NCBI GenBank assembly: GCA_023369685.1 | Contig: SACZ01000002.1 | Span: 744,001 to 808,000 of the forward strand | DNA length: 64,000 nucleotides | Source: Prolixibacteraceae bacterium JC049 | Lineage (GTDB): Bacteria > Bacteroidota > Bacteroidia > Bacteroidales > Prolixibacteraceae | Reading direction: 5' to 3' | Shown here: in pieces, positions 1-8,206 of the stretch | How positions within the stretch are numbered: position 1 is the first letter of the stretch | How the letters are laid out: each line of letters starts with the position of its first letter | Notes under the pieces: generated by a model | The model's input: the letters and a program-made list of their open reading frames with translations, nothing else | Databases searched by the model: none | What the model was told of the DNA's origin: nothing | Program-made: the position numbers and the translations under genes

Positions 1-18
1 TCTCAAAAAATTCAGACA

Positions 19-50
19 CAAAAGTATCTTTTTATTTATAAACGACCAAA
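19..50 (-). promoter_or_regulatory. Bacteroidetes-type promoter for a gene beyond the left edge
   Basis: Read on the minus strand, TTTG (50-47) is followed after 20 bases by TACTTTTG (26-19). This fits the Bacteroidetes vegetative promoter form TTTG-N19-21-TAnnTTTG in sequence and spacing. It would fire leftwards into a gene outside the window. It lies beyond the ribE terminator, so it probably starts an independent unit. Confidence 0.55.
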
Positions 51-71
51 AACAACTATTTGTTGCAAAAA

Positions 72-103
72 AAACGGACTCTCTTTTTGGGGAGAATCCG
101 TTT
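72..103 (-). terminator. Intrinsic terminator of ribE
   Basis: The inverted repeat AAACGGA/TCCGTTT extends through TCTC/GAGA. The one internal mismatch becomes a G-U pair in minus-strand RNA. On that strand the stem is followed by a run of eight U. It lies 24 bases past the ribE stop codon. Confidence 0.8.
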
Positions 104-126
104 AAATATCGTTATAAACGAGAAAA

Positions 127-732
127 TTAGTCGGCAAACGACATCATTTTACTCAAATATTTTCCAATAATATCAAATTCCAGGTTTACAACAGTACCTG
201 CTTTAAACTCATGGAAATTGGTATGTTCGTTTGTAAATGGAATGATAGCTACCTGAAAAGTGTTATCGGTAGAGTTAACAACAGTCAACGAAACACCATT
301 AACCGAAACCGACCCTTTTTCAACAGTCATATATCCTTTGCGAGCCATCACTTTGTCAAACTCATATTCGAAAGTATAGTACCAGCTACCATCAGCTTCT
401 TCTACGTTAGTACAACGAGCTGTCTGATCAACGTGTCCCTGAACAATGTGACCGTCTAAACGACCATTCATTGGCATACTGCGCTCAAGATTCACTTTTT
501 TACCCAGCTCCAATAAGCCCAAGTTCGATTTTTCAAGCGTCTCTTTAATCGCTGTTACAGTATAAGTATTGTCTTTAATGTCCACAACAGTTAAACAAAC
601 TCCATTGTGTGATACACTCTGATCAATCTTTAATTCATTGGTAAACGGGCATTCCATAGTAATGTGAAGATTCTCTTGATCTTTCTCCAGTTTTACTACA
701 GTTCCCATGCCTTCCACAATTCCTGAAAACAT
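127..732 (-). CDS. ribE: Riboflavin synthase, alpha subunit
   Basis: Cytoplasmic enzyme that dismutates two 6,7-dimethyl-8-ribityllumazine molecules to riboflavin and ribitylaminouracil, the last step of riboflavin synthesis. The protein opens with MFSGIVEGMG, the usual start of the family. It shows the two lumazine-binding repeats: NGVCLTVV at 43-50 and NGVSLTVV at 145-152, with GHIVQGHVD at 94-102 between them. The 201-residue length is normal. It appears monocistronic: a terminator follows and about 145 bases precede it. A TAnnTTCG-like -7 box (TACCTTCG, minus strand, 774-767) lies upstream without a clear -33 element. No FMN riboswitch is visible. Confidence 0.95.
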   Translation of the reverse strand: MFSGIVEGMGTVVKLEKDQENLHITMECPFTNELKIDQSVSHNGVCLTVVDIKDNTYTVTAIKETLEKSNLGLLELGKKVNLERSMPMNGRLDGHIVQGHVDQTARCTNVEEADGSWYYTFEYEFDKVMARKGYMTVEKGSVSVNGVSLTVVNSTDNTFQVAIIPFTNEHTNFHEFKAGTVVNLEFDIIGKYLSKMMSFAD

Positions 733-877
733 AACTTACGCCTTTAGTTTTTAATAAAATACTTTGCGAAGGTAACTGAAAATTTTGAAAGTTTTACTTC
801 CCTTTTTCATCCTTTTAACCTTCATTATTCTTCTAGTTATCGTTGCTAGATAAGCTTGCAACTATTGTCTTCTCCTT

Positions 878-1537
878 TTACTTTGCAATTGCTTTTACAG
901 TCCAATTTCCTTGTTTTTCAATATACAGTTCAAAGAAACCTCCTTTATAATCCACAACCATTCCAAATGGGAAAGTAGCATTTGTCAACTTAATTGAATT
1001 CGAACCTTTAATAATTTCTTTGAATTGCCCCTTTTTCAATGTGAAAAGAAATTCTTTTGAGTGTTCGAGTTTTCCATTCTTTTCAATCTGAATAGTAACA
1101 TCATTATTCTTTGACGTTTTATCCTTTGAAACAACTACCTTTGAAAAATTATCCGAAGCAAAAGCTAACTGATAATCTCCTTCACTAGTATCAGTTTCCT
1201 CTAATTCTGCAACTACAATCTCTTCCGATTTCCCATCAAATGCACTAGAGTTTAAATTTGATGCATTTAATGTTACTTCAAAAGTTTTGTTTTCAGAATA
1301 AGTAACTGTCGGATTTTTCTCGTTAGAAACAGTAGGGTTTCCGCCGGGAAATGACCAAGTGTAAGAAGTTGCATTCTTAGATAAATTTGTGAATTCAACA
1401 ACTAACTTGTTGTCTTGAATCTTTTTGTTAAATGAAAAATCAGCAGTAACAACTGTATCTGAATTCGTCTCTTCAGAACATGATGATACCACTACTAATA
1501 AGCAAATTAGATAAGTTTTAATTGTTTTTACTAACAT
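878..1537 (-). CDS. Lipoprotein with a PKD domain, function unknown
   Basis: A 219-residue exported protein. The signal peptide ends in a lipobox (VSSC, Cys20), so it should be lipid-anchored. Residues about 30-110 look like a PKD fold, with the typical YTWSFPGG segment and a closing TFEVTLNASN-type strand. The rest (about 125-219) is rich in short beta-type segments and not recognised. PKD domains usually mediate protein or glycan contacts at the surface. The gene stands alone. A promoter-like ATTG-N19-TACATTCG lies at 1598-1568 on the minus strand. No enzymatic motif was found. Confidence 0.7.
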   Translation of the reverse strand: MLVKTIKTYLICLLVVVSSCSEETNSDTVVTADFSFNKKIQDNKLVVEFTNLSKNATSYTWSFPGGNPTVSNEKNPTVTYSENKTFEVTLNASNLNSSAFDGKSEEIVVAELEETDTSEGDYQLAFASDNFSKVVVSKDKTSKNNDVTIQIEKNGKLEHSKEFLFTLKKGQFKEIIKGSNSIKLTNATFPFGMVVDYKGGFFELYIEKQGNWTVKAIAK

Positions 1538-1702
1538 AAGTGTGTGTTGTTAATTTTTTTGAAATCGCGAATGTAGTAATAACTCTCGATCTCACAATAT
1601 AGAGTACTTACAGCAAAAAATTTATCTATAAAATAGATACTTCTTCTACCATGATGTGATCTAAAACGAAGAGGTCTGAAAAAAATTATATCTCTAAATT
1701 TC

Positions 1703-2890
1703 TTATTTGTGTATCCAGTGTTCGGGGTTCAGTTTTACGTTGTCTTTCCAAACCTGAAATTTAAGGATAGTTTTGCCTGTTCCCGACTGATCGGTGTATA
1801 TAGAACCAATAACCTGCTTTGTATCCACTTTATCGCCTCGTTTAACCACTACATTGGTCAAATTGGAGTAAACGGTAAGGAATGATCCATGTTGGATAAT
1901 TACGGCTAAATTGGCGCCTGGAATGGCAATTACGCGACTAACAGTTCCTTTAAAAATGGAACGCGCCTTTTGATTGGAAGATGTCGCAATATCAATACCA
2001 TTATTTTTAATCTTCACATGCTTTAAAACGGGGTGGGTGTGTTCACCAAATTTATCAATGACAACCCCTTTAGCTACCGGCCATGGTAAACGACCTTTAT
2101 TACCGGAAAAATCGCCAGCCAATGCTTTTTGTTCAGCTGTGAGTTCACGCTTTCCTTTCAGTTTTGATTTTCGAATCTCTTCGGCTATTAAACGCTGAAT
2201 TTCTTTTTCCAGTTTTCGGGCAGCCCGCTGCTGTTTTCCCAGCTTTTGTTTTAAGCCACGTTGTTTCTTCTTCAGCTTTGAAAGTAATTGCGACTGATCG
2301 AGTTTCTCCAACGAAAGTTTATTATTCTCGTCCTGCTTTAAACCAACCAACGTTTCTTTTTCGGCTTGTTGTTTCTCTAAAGCTTGTACGCGCCCTTTTA
2401 ACACTTGATTTACAGCATCAATTTGTTCAATTTGTCGCTTGCGTAAACCAGTGTATTGTTTCAGGTAAAGCATACGTTTATATGCCTGATTGAAATCATC
2501 GGCCGATAGTATAAACAAAAGCTTGTTGTAGGTATTTCTGTTGCGTTGTGCTTGCCGAATCATGGCAGCATATTCGCTTCTAATTTGAATCAAGTCGTCG
2601 CTTAAAGCATCTACCAAAAACTGGTTATTGGCAATCATCTGCTCTAAGATGGATAGCTCGCCGTTTAGATCGTTTATTAGCTGATTTCGCAATTCAATCT
2701 GCTTTTTCAGCAGAGATAACTTACTAACCGACTGACGAGCACTACGAGCTGTACTTTTTAATAGTTTCGATGTATAGTTGATCTGTTTTATTGTACTGGA
2801 TTTCTGCTTGCGTAAATCGTTAATCGATTGACCAAAAGAGAAACCAATCGTACAGAAAAACAATAATACAATGACTATACATCTCTTCAT
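1703..2890 (-). CDS. EnvC-like murein hydrolase activator (coiled coil plus degenerate LytM)
   Basis: A 395-residue exported protein: signal peptide (1-20), a long charged coiled coil (about 22-250), and a C-terminal LytM/M23 domain (about 270-390). In active M23 peptidases zinc is bound by H-x3-D and HxH motifs. Here the first motif reads NNGIDI and the last LKFQVW, so key ligands are missing. That matches EnvC/NlpD-type proteins, which do not cut peptidoglycan but activate amidases at division. It is last in a run with dut, the TPR lipoprotein and DUF4292; only one base separates it from DUF4292. Activator function is inferred from architecture. Confidence 0.85.
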   Translation of the reverse strand: MKRCIVIVLLFFCTIGFSFGQSINDLRKQKSSTIKQINYTSKLLKSTARSARQSVSKLSLLKKQIELRNQLINDLNGELSILEQMIANNQFLVDALSDDLIQIRSEYAAMIRQAQRNRNTYNKLLFILSADDFNQAYKRMLYLKQYTGLRKRQIEQIDAVNQVLKGRVQALEKQQAEKETLVGLKQDENNKLSLEKLDQSQLLSKLKKKQRGLKQKLGKQQRAARKLEKEIQRLIAEEIRKSKLKGKRELTAEQKALAGDFSGNKGRLPWPVAKGVVIDKFGEHTHPVLKHVKIKNNGIDIATSSNQKARSIFKGTVSRVIAIPGANLAVIIQHGSFLTVYSNLTNVVVKRGDKVDTKQVIGSIYTDQSGTGKTILKFQVWKDNVKLNPEHWIHK

Positions 2891-2891
2891 A

Positions 2892-3827
2892 TTAAGGTAC
2901 TAATGTTTTTATTCGTTTATAACGATCTGGAACTCTGAAGTTAATTTGTAGCGGCTTATCCACTGTGAATCGATCCAATTGCACCTTGATGGTTGTTTTG
3001 CCTTTTAAATCGGTAAATGTTGTTTGCAGTTTATGTGGAAACATTTCCATTTCAAGTGGTTTAAAGTTGCTGTATTTCACTTCCAGACTTCTACCTAAAA
3101 GCAGGTCACGAAGCAGGTATTTTTCCACTTTAAACATATTAGGATGGACAACAAACTGTTGATAAAGCAGGTCGTTACTTCTTTTTCGTTTTACCAATCG
3201 CTCTTTCTTCTTCTGTTTAGAATTAAAGCTCTCTACCTTTTTAGGACGCCAATCGTGCAATACATATTTAAACGAATCGCGTTTGCTATAGAAACTTTTA
3301 AATTCATTTCTTATTAACCTGTTCTGTTTACGCTTAAGCTTTTTATCGGTTAAGAATGCGTAAATATCGCCACAATGCACATTAAATAGTTTATTGGACA
3401 ATATGGATTGAATGGCATAGTAATTAACAGGTGTATTCAATAACTTCGATAATTCTCTATAGTCAGATTCTAATACAAATTTATCTGGCTTATAACTTAC
3501 CATTGTAAATTTCTGAGGAGTCATCAAGATTTTTGCCACAGGCAAGTTTATCTTGCTCAGCGATATATAAATAAATGAATCGGTGTTGATTTTCAGATTT
3601 CCACGTAATCCGATTTTCTGTTTCGGACTTTTGTAATCGATAATCAACTTTCGAACATCCAGTGTTTGAAAATCCAATTCACTATCTAAAGTATTTCCAA
3701 TTAATCTCGCCCCACTAATCGCTTTCACCTTAATTGGTGCTTTGGTAATCACCTCGGCTGTTTTACACGAAAAAAGTGCCAAAGCCATAATCACCATTAG
3801 GCTCACACGCTTTCGTGTTGTTTTCAT
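2892..3827 (-). CDS. DUF4292 lipoprotein
   Basis: Recognised as the Bacteroidetes DUF4292 family by its length, its lipobox (ALFSC) and its place between a TPR lipoprotein and an EnvC-like protein. The frame can begin at a GTG at 3836, but the ATG at 3827 has AGGTGG a few bases upstream and gives a normal signal peptide, so it is preferred. The mature part is basic and beta-rich, resembling outer-membrane lipoproteins of the LolB/OmpA-insertion kind. Its role is not established. Conserved linkage to an EnvC-like protein suggests envelope assembly or maintenance (inference). Confidence 0.75.
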   Translation of the reverse strand: MKTTRKRVSLMVIMALALFSCKTAEVITKAPIKVKAISGARLIGNTLDSELDFQTLDVRKLIIDYKSPKQKIGLRGNLKINTDSFIYISLSKINLPVAKILMTPQKFTMVSYKPDKFVLESDYRELSKLLNTPVNYYAIQSILSNKLFNVHCGDIYAFLTDKKLKRKQNRLIRNEFKSFYSKRDSFKYVLHDWRPKKVESFNSKQKKKERLVKRKRSNDLLYQQFVVHPNMFKVEKYLLRDLLLGRSLEVKYSNFKPLEMEMFPHKLQTTFTDLKGKTTIKVQLDRFTVDKPLQINFRVPDRYKRIKTLVP

Positions 3828-3840
3828 TATATCCACCTTT

Positions 3841-5649
3841 TTAATCCTTTTCTTCGTAGTATTTTCTATCCTTTATTTTCTTATCAAGGGTTTCGCTTTT
3901 TACTCCTTTTTCTTTGGCTTTTTTCCAATTATCAACGGCTTCTTCTACTTTATCCAAGTGAAACAAAATGTCCCCATAGTGCTCAATTAAAACACCACTT
4001 TCGCTTCCTCCGTTGGATAGGGCAGACTCCATATAGAATTTGGCCAAACGGTAATCTTTCTTTTTGAATAATATCCAAGCATAAGTATCCAGATAAGTGG
4101 AGTTAGTTGGATTGGCTGCAATCACCTTAGCACTCATCTTTTCGGCCTTATTGAAATCGGCATCTTTCTCTAACGACAAATAATAGGCATAATTATTCAG
4201 TGCCATATAATCGTTCGGATTCAGCAATAGTGCCTGGTCAAATGCCTCAAATGCCTCTTTCTTTTTCTTTTGTTTGAAATAGATTTCGGCTCTGTTTAAC
4301 GGAAACTGAGCTTTTAAAGCAGGCTTCCCATCGGCATATTTTTCCCCTTTATTTAGTACTTCCATAGCTTCGTCGTACTTTTCTTGCTGCATGGCCGAAA
4401 ATGCATTCAAGATGTAGAACAAAGGTTCTTTGCTATGGTATTTTAAAGCCTCTAAACTTTCGTTATAAAGGGCAACGGTATCTTGTAAATCGTTTTCAAT
4501 TAACAACAACTGATTCCATTTTTGTGGATCGGCTTTATGTAATTTTACAAAACGACGTAAATGAATTCTAACCTCTTTGTATTTCTTTTTGCGCTCTTTT
4601 TCATCTTTTAAGCCCTGTGTTTTCTCCAACAAATAATCGATGTAATAGGCATAAATACCCACATCTTTACTATCGCTACTCATCAACATAGTAAGCAACG
4701 AAGCCAATTCATCATCTGTTAAACCATGCTTATCTTTTTCAATGCGCATTATTTCGAAAAAGCGAAGTTTATTGGCTGTTTCCAGCTTCTTATTTATCAA
4801 TCCCTTTTTGGCTTCTTCCAATGCTTTCTCTTTATTCTTACCAGCGAACCAGTAATTAGCCAAAGAAAGATGTACAAAACCATTATCAGGCTCTACTTCT
4901 AATACTTTTTGATAATATTCTAATGCTTTCTCTCTGTCTTTCAGAGTTAAATAAAGGTCAGCCATTAAGCCATAATATTTAGGCTCTTTCTTATTGCTTT
5001 TAATCAAGTTATTGATCTCTTGAATAGCTCCTTTATTATCTCCTTTTTCTAGTAAAATCTTTTGTTTTTCAACAATCAACTGATCGATTGCACCCACCTT
5101 TTTTTGCAACTTATCGTATTGTTCCAAAGCTCTATCGTATTGCTTCGCTTCTTTTAATAATATTGCATTCAGGTAAAGGAAATTCAGGTTATCAGGATTT
5201 TTCTGAGCCAATTCTGTGAATAACTTCGATGCAGAATCGAACTCTTTATTTTTCTGATAGATTTGCGCCAGAAGTATTTTATACCAATCGTTGTTCGGAT
5301 TTATTTTTACTGCTTTCTCTAATAAAAGCATAGCACTGGTAAAATCGCCACGCTGAATATAGATGTTTGATAACTCGTACATTGCTGCAGCCGATTTGGG
5401 ATCTATCTCCAAACAGTTCGAAAAGAATCCTACCGCTTTATCTAAGTTACCAACACGTTTTTGCTTTAAAGCTTCAATAAAAACAAACTCAAATTCCTGG
5501 CGTTTTTTATCACTTAGCGCAGGTAAATCTACCCTCTGAGGCTCGATAACAGTGCTCTTTTCTACCACACTATTTTTTACCGAACCACAAGCTGCCAATG
5601 TGCATATAAAGGCACCTGCAACAAAGTGTTTTATCTGTTTTTTAACCAT
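3841..5649 (-). CDS. Tetratricopeptide-repeat lipoprotein
   Basis: A 602-residue lipoprotein: basic N-terminus, hydrophobic segment and lipobox LAAC (Cys21), then about ten or more TPR units (for example around 55-290 and 400-590, with repeated A..Y..A.....P pattern). TPR arrays are protein-binding scaffolds. It ends four bases before the longest DUF4292 frame and probably shares its transcript with dut upstream. Likely an outer-membrane or periplasmic scaffold. No catalytic domain was seen. The partner is unknown; the downstream DUF4292 and EnvC-like proteins are candidates. Confidence 0.8.
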   Translation of the reverse strand: MVKKQIKHFVAGAFICTLAACGSVKNSVVEKSTVIEPQRVDLPALSDKKRQEFEFVFIEALKQKRVGNLDKAVGFFSNCLEIDPKSAAAMYELSNIYIQRGDFTSAMLLLEKAVKINPNNDWYKILLAQIYQKNKEFDSASKLFTELAQKNPDNLNFLYLNAILLKEAKQYDRALEQYDKLQKKVGAIDQLIVEKQKILLEKGDNKGAIQEINNLIKSNKKEPKYYGLMADLYLTLKDREKALEYYQKVLEVEPDNGFVHLSLANYWFAGKNKEKALEEAKKGLINKKLETANKLRFFEIMRIEKDKHGLTDDELASLLTMLMSSDSKDVGIYAYYIDYLLEKTQGLKDEKERKKKYKEVRIHLRRFVKLHKADPQKWNQLLLIENDLQDTVALYNESLEALKYHSKEPLFYILNAFSAMQQEKYDEAMEVLNKGEKYADGKPALKAQFPLNRAEIYFKQKKKKEAFEAFDQALLLNPNDYMALNNYAYYLSLEKDADFNKAEKMSAKVIAANPTNSTYLDTYAWILFKKKDYRLAKFYMESALSNGGSESGVLIEHYGDILFHLDKVEEAVDNWKKAKEKGVKSETLDKKIKDRKYYEEKD

Positions 5650-5682
5650 CTGTTTCTCCTTTCTGGTGGGAGCCTAAATCAA

Positions 5683-6117
5683 TTACTTTTTCCCTGTGTG
5701 ACCAAATCCTCCTGCTCCACGTTCCGATTCTTCCAACACTTCTACCTGCGACCATTCAACAGTTTCGTGTTTCGCAATTACCATCTGACAAATGCGTTCG
5801 CTTGGTTCAATGGTATATTCATCGTTGGAAAGATTAACCAATATAATTCCAATTTCACCTCGATAGTCTGCATCAATAGTACCTGGAGAGTTTAATACTC
5901 CAATTCCATGCTTTAATGCCATTCCGCTGCGTGGACGAATTTGTGCTTCGAAACCTACAGGTAGTTCAATGAATAATCCGGTAGGTATCAATTTTCGTTC
6001 CAAAGGTTTTAATGTTACGGCTTCTTCTATATTGGCACGAATATCCATTCCTGCCGAAGCAATTGTACTATAGTGAGGTAATGGATTATTTGATTTATTT
6101 ACAATTTTAACATTCAT
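5683..6117 (-). CDS. dut: dUTP pyrophosphatase
   Basis: Trimeric dUTPase that hydrolyses dUTP to dUMP and PPi, keeping uracil out of DNA and feeding dTMP synthesis. The family motifs are in order: GMDIRAN near the N-terminus, [25 protein letters not shown], and the C-terminal lid GAGGFGHTG. The length (144 residues) is standard. It is the first gene of a minus-strand run with the TPR lipoprotein 33 bases downstream. This dut/TPR/DUF4292/EnvC order is one I associate with Bacteroidetes genomes. Confidence 0.95.
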   Translation of the reverse strand: MNVKIVNKSNNPLPHYSTIASAGMDIRANIEEAVTLKPLERKLIPTGLFIELPVGFEAQIRPRSGMALKHGIGVLNSPGTIDADYRGEIGIILVNLSNDEYTIEPSERICQMVIAKHETVEWSQVEVLEESERGAGGFGHTGKK

Positions 6118-6233
6118 GTGACTGGACTTTTTATAGTAGGTGTTAGCTATTTGTTTTTCTTAAACAGCTAAGATACTATATTGATCAAGCAATGACCAAT
6201 TTCAACATATATATATTCTGTTTCAACCTTTTT

Positions 6234-7364
6234 TTAATGTACAAGCATTAGTTCCAGCATTATCTCGTCGGAAATAAATAATCCTTTGCGAGATAAATAA
6301 TAAACATTTTCACGCTGAATAATATGCTCGCTTTGAATATACTTCTGCGCCATTTTTTCCACGTGAAACAATGCTTCTTCATTAAATCGGTTTTTAATCT
6401 CGTTTAGGTCGAGTCCCCAGATTGTACGTAATCGGGTAATGATGTAGTCGTTTAATTTATCGTCTTCCGATAATTCTTCTTTCTCGAACCAATTATCTCC
6501 ATTCTCTAACGCCAGCATATACTTTTTATTGCTAGCTACGTTCCATTGGCGAGAGTTTCCATCGAAAGAGTGAGCTGATGGACCTATTCCTAAATATTTT
6601 ACTCCTTTCCAGTAAGACGAGTTGTGACGGGAATGAAATCCATCTAAAGAAAAATTCGAAATTTCGTACTGTTCATAACCATGTTCACAGGCTTTATCAA
6701 TAAGCATTTCGAACTGCGTAAAACTATCATCTTCAGGAATAGGAGCTATTTTTCCCTTTTTCAAAAAGGTGTTGAAAACAGTTCCTTTATGGTAAGTTAA
6801 ATGATAAGCAGAAATGTGCTCAGGCTTTAGTTTAAATGCCTCTTCCAGATTCTGACTCCACTTATCATTAGTCATTTTAGGAAGTCCGTATATTAAGTCT
6901 ATACTAATATTATCAAAACCAGCTTTTCTGGCATCAGTAATTGCAGTTTTAGCTTTTTCACTTCTATGGCGACGATTCATTAGCGCCAAGTCATCATCAT
7001 TAAAAGACTGGATCCCAACACTTAATCGATTAATACCAATCGATCTTAATCCTAAACAATATTCATAATTTAAGTCCTCGGGATTGGCTTCGATTGTTAC
7101 TTCTGCATCATCATCAATAAGATAGTGAGCTTGAATTAACTGTAAAAATTCGTTTATTTGTTCTACACTTAATAACGAAGGAGTTCCTCCTCCAAAATAG
7201 ATGGTAGTAATTTTCTCATCGCCCAAATAATCTTTACGTAGTAAAAATTCTTTTTTGAGAAATGCTAAAACTTCATCTTTCTGCGTTATTAATGTTGATT
7301 TGTAGAAATCGCAATAATGACATTTCGTCTTACAAAAAGGAATATGAATATAAATCCCCGCCAT
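6234..7364 (-). CDS. hemW: Radical SAM heme chaperone HemW
   Basis: A 376-residue radical-SAM protein of the HemW family (formerly called oxygen-independent coproporphyrinogen oxidase-like). The cluster motif C-x3-C-x2-C is at Cys11, Cys15 and Cys18, followed by CDFY. GGGTPSLL and the SIDLIYGLP segment mark the SAM-binding barrel, and a C-terminal HemW domain follows. HemW binds heme and transfers it to acceptor proteins. The start is well fixed because IHIPFC directly follows it. Its start codon overlaps, head to head, the probable start of the VanZ-like gene. A parS-like sequence lies inside the gene at 6355-6370. Confidence 0.9.
   Translation of the reverse strand: MAGIYIHIPFCKTKCHYCDFYKSTLITQKDEVLAFLKKEFLLRKDYLGDEKITTIYFGGGTPSLLSVEQINEFLQLIQAHYLIDDDAEVTIEANPEDLNYEYCLGLRSIGINRLSVGIQSFNDDDLALMNRRHRSEKAKTAITDARKAGFDNISIDLIYGLPKMTNDKWSQNLEEAFKLKPEHISAYHLTYHKGTVFNTFLKKGKIAPIPEDDSFTQFEMLIDKACEHGYEQYEISNFSLDGFHSRHNSSYWKGVKYLGIGPSAHSFDGNSRQWNVASNKKYMLALENGDNWFEKEELSEDDKLNDYIITRLRTIWGLDLNEIKNRFNEEALFHVEKMAQKYIQSEHIIQRENVYYLSRKGLFISDEIMLELMLVH
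6355..6370. other. parS-like site, one mismatch, inside hemW
   Basis: TTTTCCACGTGAAACA matches the parS consensus TGTTNCACGTGNAACA at all but one defined position (T for G at position 2). Its reverse complement is identical, base for base, to the site at 31666-31681. ParB proteins of other bacteria accept single mismatches. Whether ParB binds here is unknown. Confidence 0.5.
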
Positions 7365-7757
7365 TTAAATAACCTGTTCGTTCGGTTTTGGAAAGCCGAA
7401 TTAATGCTTTTAGTAATTGTTATTCTCTGTTTAATACCGAGTAGTCAATTACCTAAAAATGTACCCATTATCCCTCATTTAGATAAAGTGGTACACTTTC
7501 TTATGTATTTCTCTATAATGCTGTTGTTGATTCAACCAATGCACCTCACCTTTACCAACAAAAGCAAGGCATTAACCATCAGTTTCATACTAGGTATTTC
7601 GTTAGGAATTCTAGTAGAAGTTGCTCAACATTTTACATTAACCCGATCGGCTAATATTTATGATGCATTAGCCAATACTGCCGGATTAGTAGTTGCCGCT
7701 TTACTATTTCCAATTCTAACACGATCTGCCTTTTTCAGATGGTGCTTATACCCTTAA
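7344..7757 (+). CDS. VanZ-like small membrane protein
   Basis: About 137 residues with four predicted membrane segments and the VanZ-family pattern: CLIPSSQLP after the first helix, then HLDKVVHFLMYF, and E-x-x-Q in LVEVAQHFT. VanZ-like proteins are common in Bacteroidetes; most have no known function, although VanZ itself gives low-level teicoplanin resistance. Possible starts are ATG 7317, 7344 and 7404. 7344 keeps the basic N-terminal segment expected before the first helix, but overlaps the first codons of divergent hemW. The stop codon abuts the stop codon of the Rrf2 gene with no gap. Confidence 0.75.
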   Translation: MNINPRHLNNLFVRFWKAELMLLVIVILCLIPSSQLPKNVPIIPHLDKVVHFLMYFSIMLLLIQPMHLTFTNKSKALTISFILGISLGILVEVAQHFTLTRSANIYDALANTAGLVVAALLFPILTRSAFFRWCLYP

Positions 7758-8201
7758 TTATAAACGAATAAACTCGTTTTCTTCATCCATATCTTCTAAG
7801 ATAGAAGTAATGGTTGTTTCCATAAAAAGATTGGTAATTTCCTTTTTAATGGGACTAAAACGACTATGAACCGGACATCTGTGTGCGGCTTCACTTGTAT
7901 TATTACAAGGCTCCATTCCAATCAGACAGTTAGTGAAGAAGTCGTCGCCATCAATAATATGAACGATATCGTATAAGCGAATTTCATCCGGACTCATTCC
8001 CATACCAAAACCACCGTGAGGACCTTTAGTTGAAACCAGTACCTTTTGTTTTGCCAGACTCTGCAAAATCTTCCCTAAGAAAGGCGAAGGAATTGTTAAA
8101 TCCTCCGATATCCTTTTTATACCTATCTTCTTACCATCCTTACCATTCTTCGCCAAATATATTAGCGCACGAATGGCATATTTACATGTATTCGACAGCA
8201 T
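7758..8201 (-). CDS. Rrf2-family transcriptional regulator, likely Fe-S or redox sensing
   Basis: A 147-residue winged-helix regulator. The N-terminal MLSNTCKYAIRALIYLA and the wing GPHGGFGM are typical of Rrf2 proteins. The sensing loop has Cys92, Cys99 and Cys109 (C-x6-C-x9-C), comparable to the three cysteines that hold the cluster in IscR and NsrR, though with different spacing. It could sense iron-sulfur status, NO or oxygen (inference). It is the last gene of a run with lutB five bases upstream, so it may regulate that operon or simply share its transcript. Confidence 0.85.
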   Translation of the reverse strand: MLSNTCKYAIRALIYLAKNGKDGKKIGIKRISEDLTIPSPFLGKILQSLAKQKVLVSTKGPHGGFGMGMSPDEIRLYDIVHIIDGDDFFTNCLIGMEPCNNTSEAAHRCPVHSRFSPIKKEITNLFMETTITSILEDMDEENEFIRL

Positions 8202-8206
8202 AAGGT

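Noticed and set aside
2955-2963. TTATCCACT, one base from a DnaA box
   Set aside because: A single imperfect copy inside the DUF4292 gene. No cluster of DnaA boxes or AT-rich unwinding element was found, so no oriC is called.
6206-6216. TATATATATA run between hemW and dut
   Set aside because: A short simple repeat without a -33 partner or fitting distance. It is ordinary AT-rich intergenic sequence.
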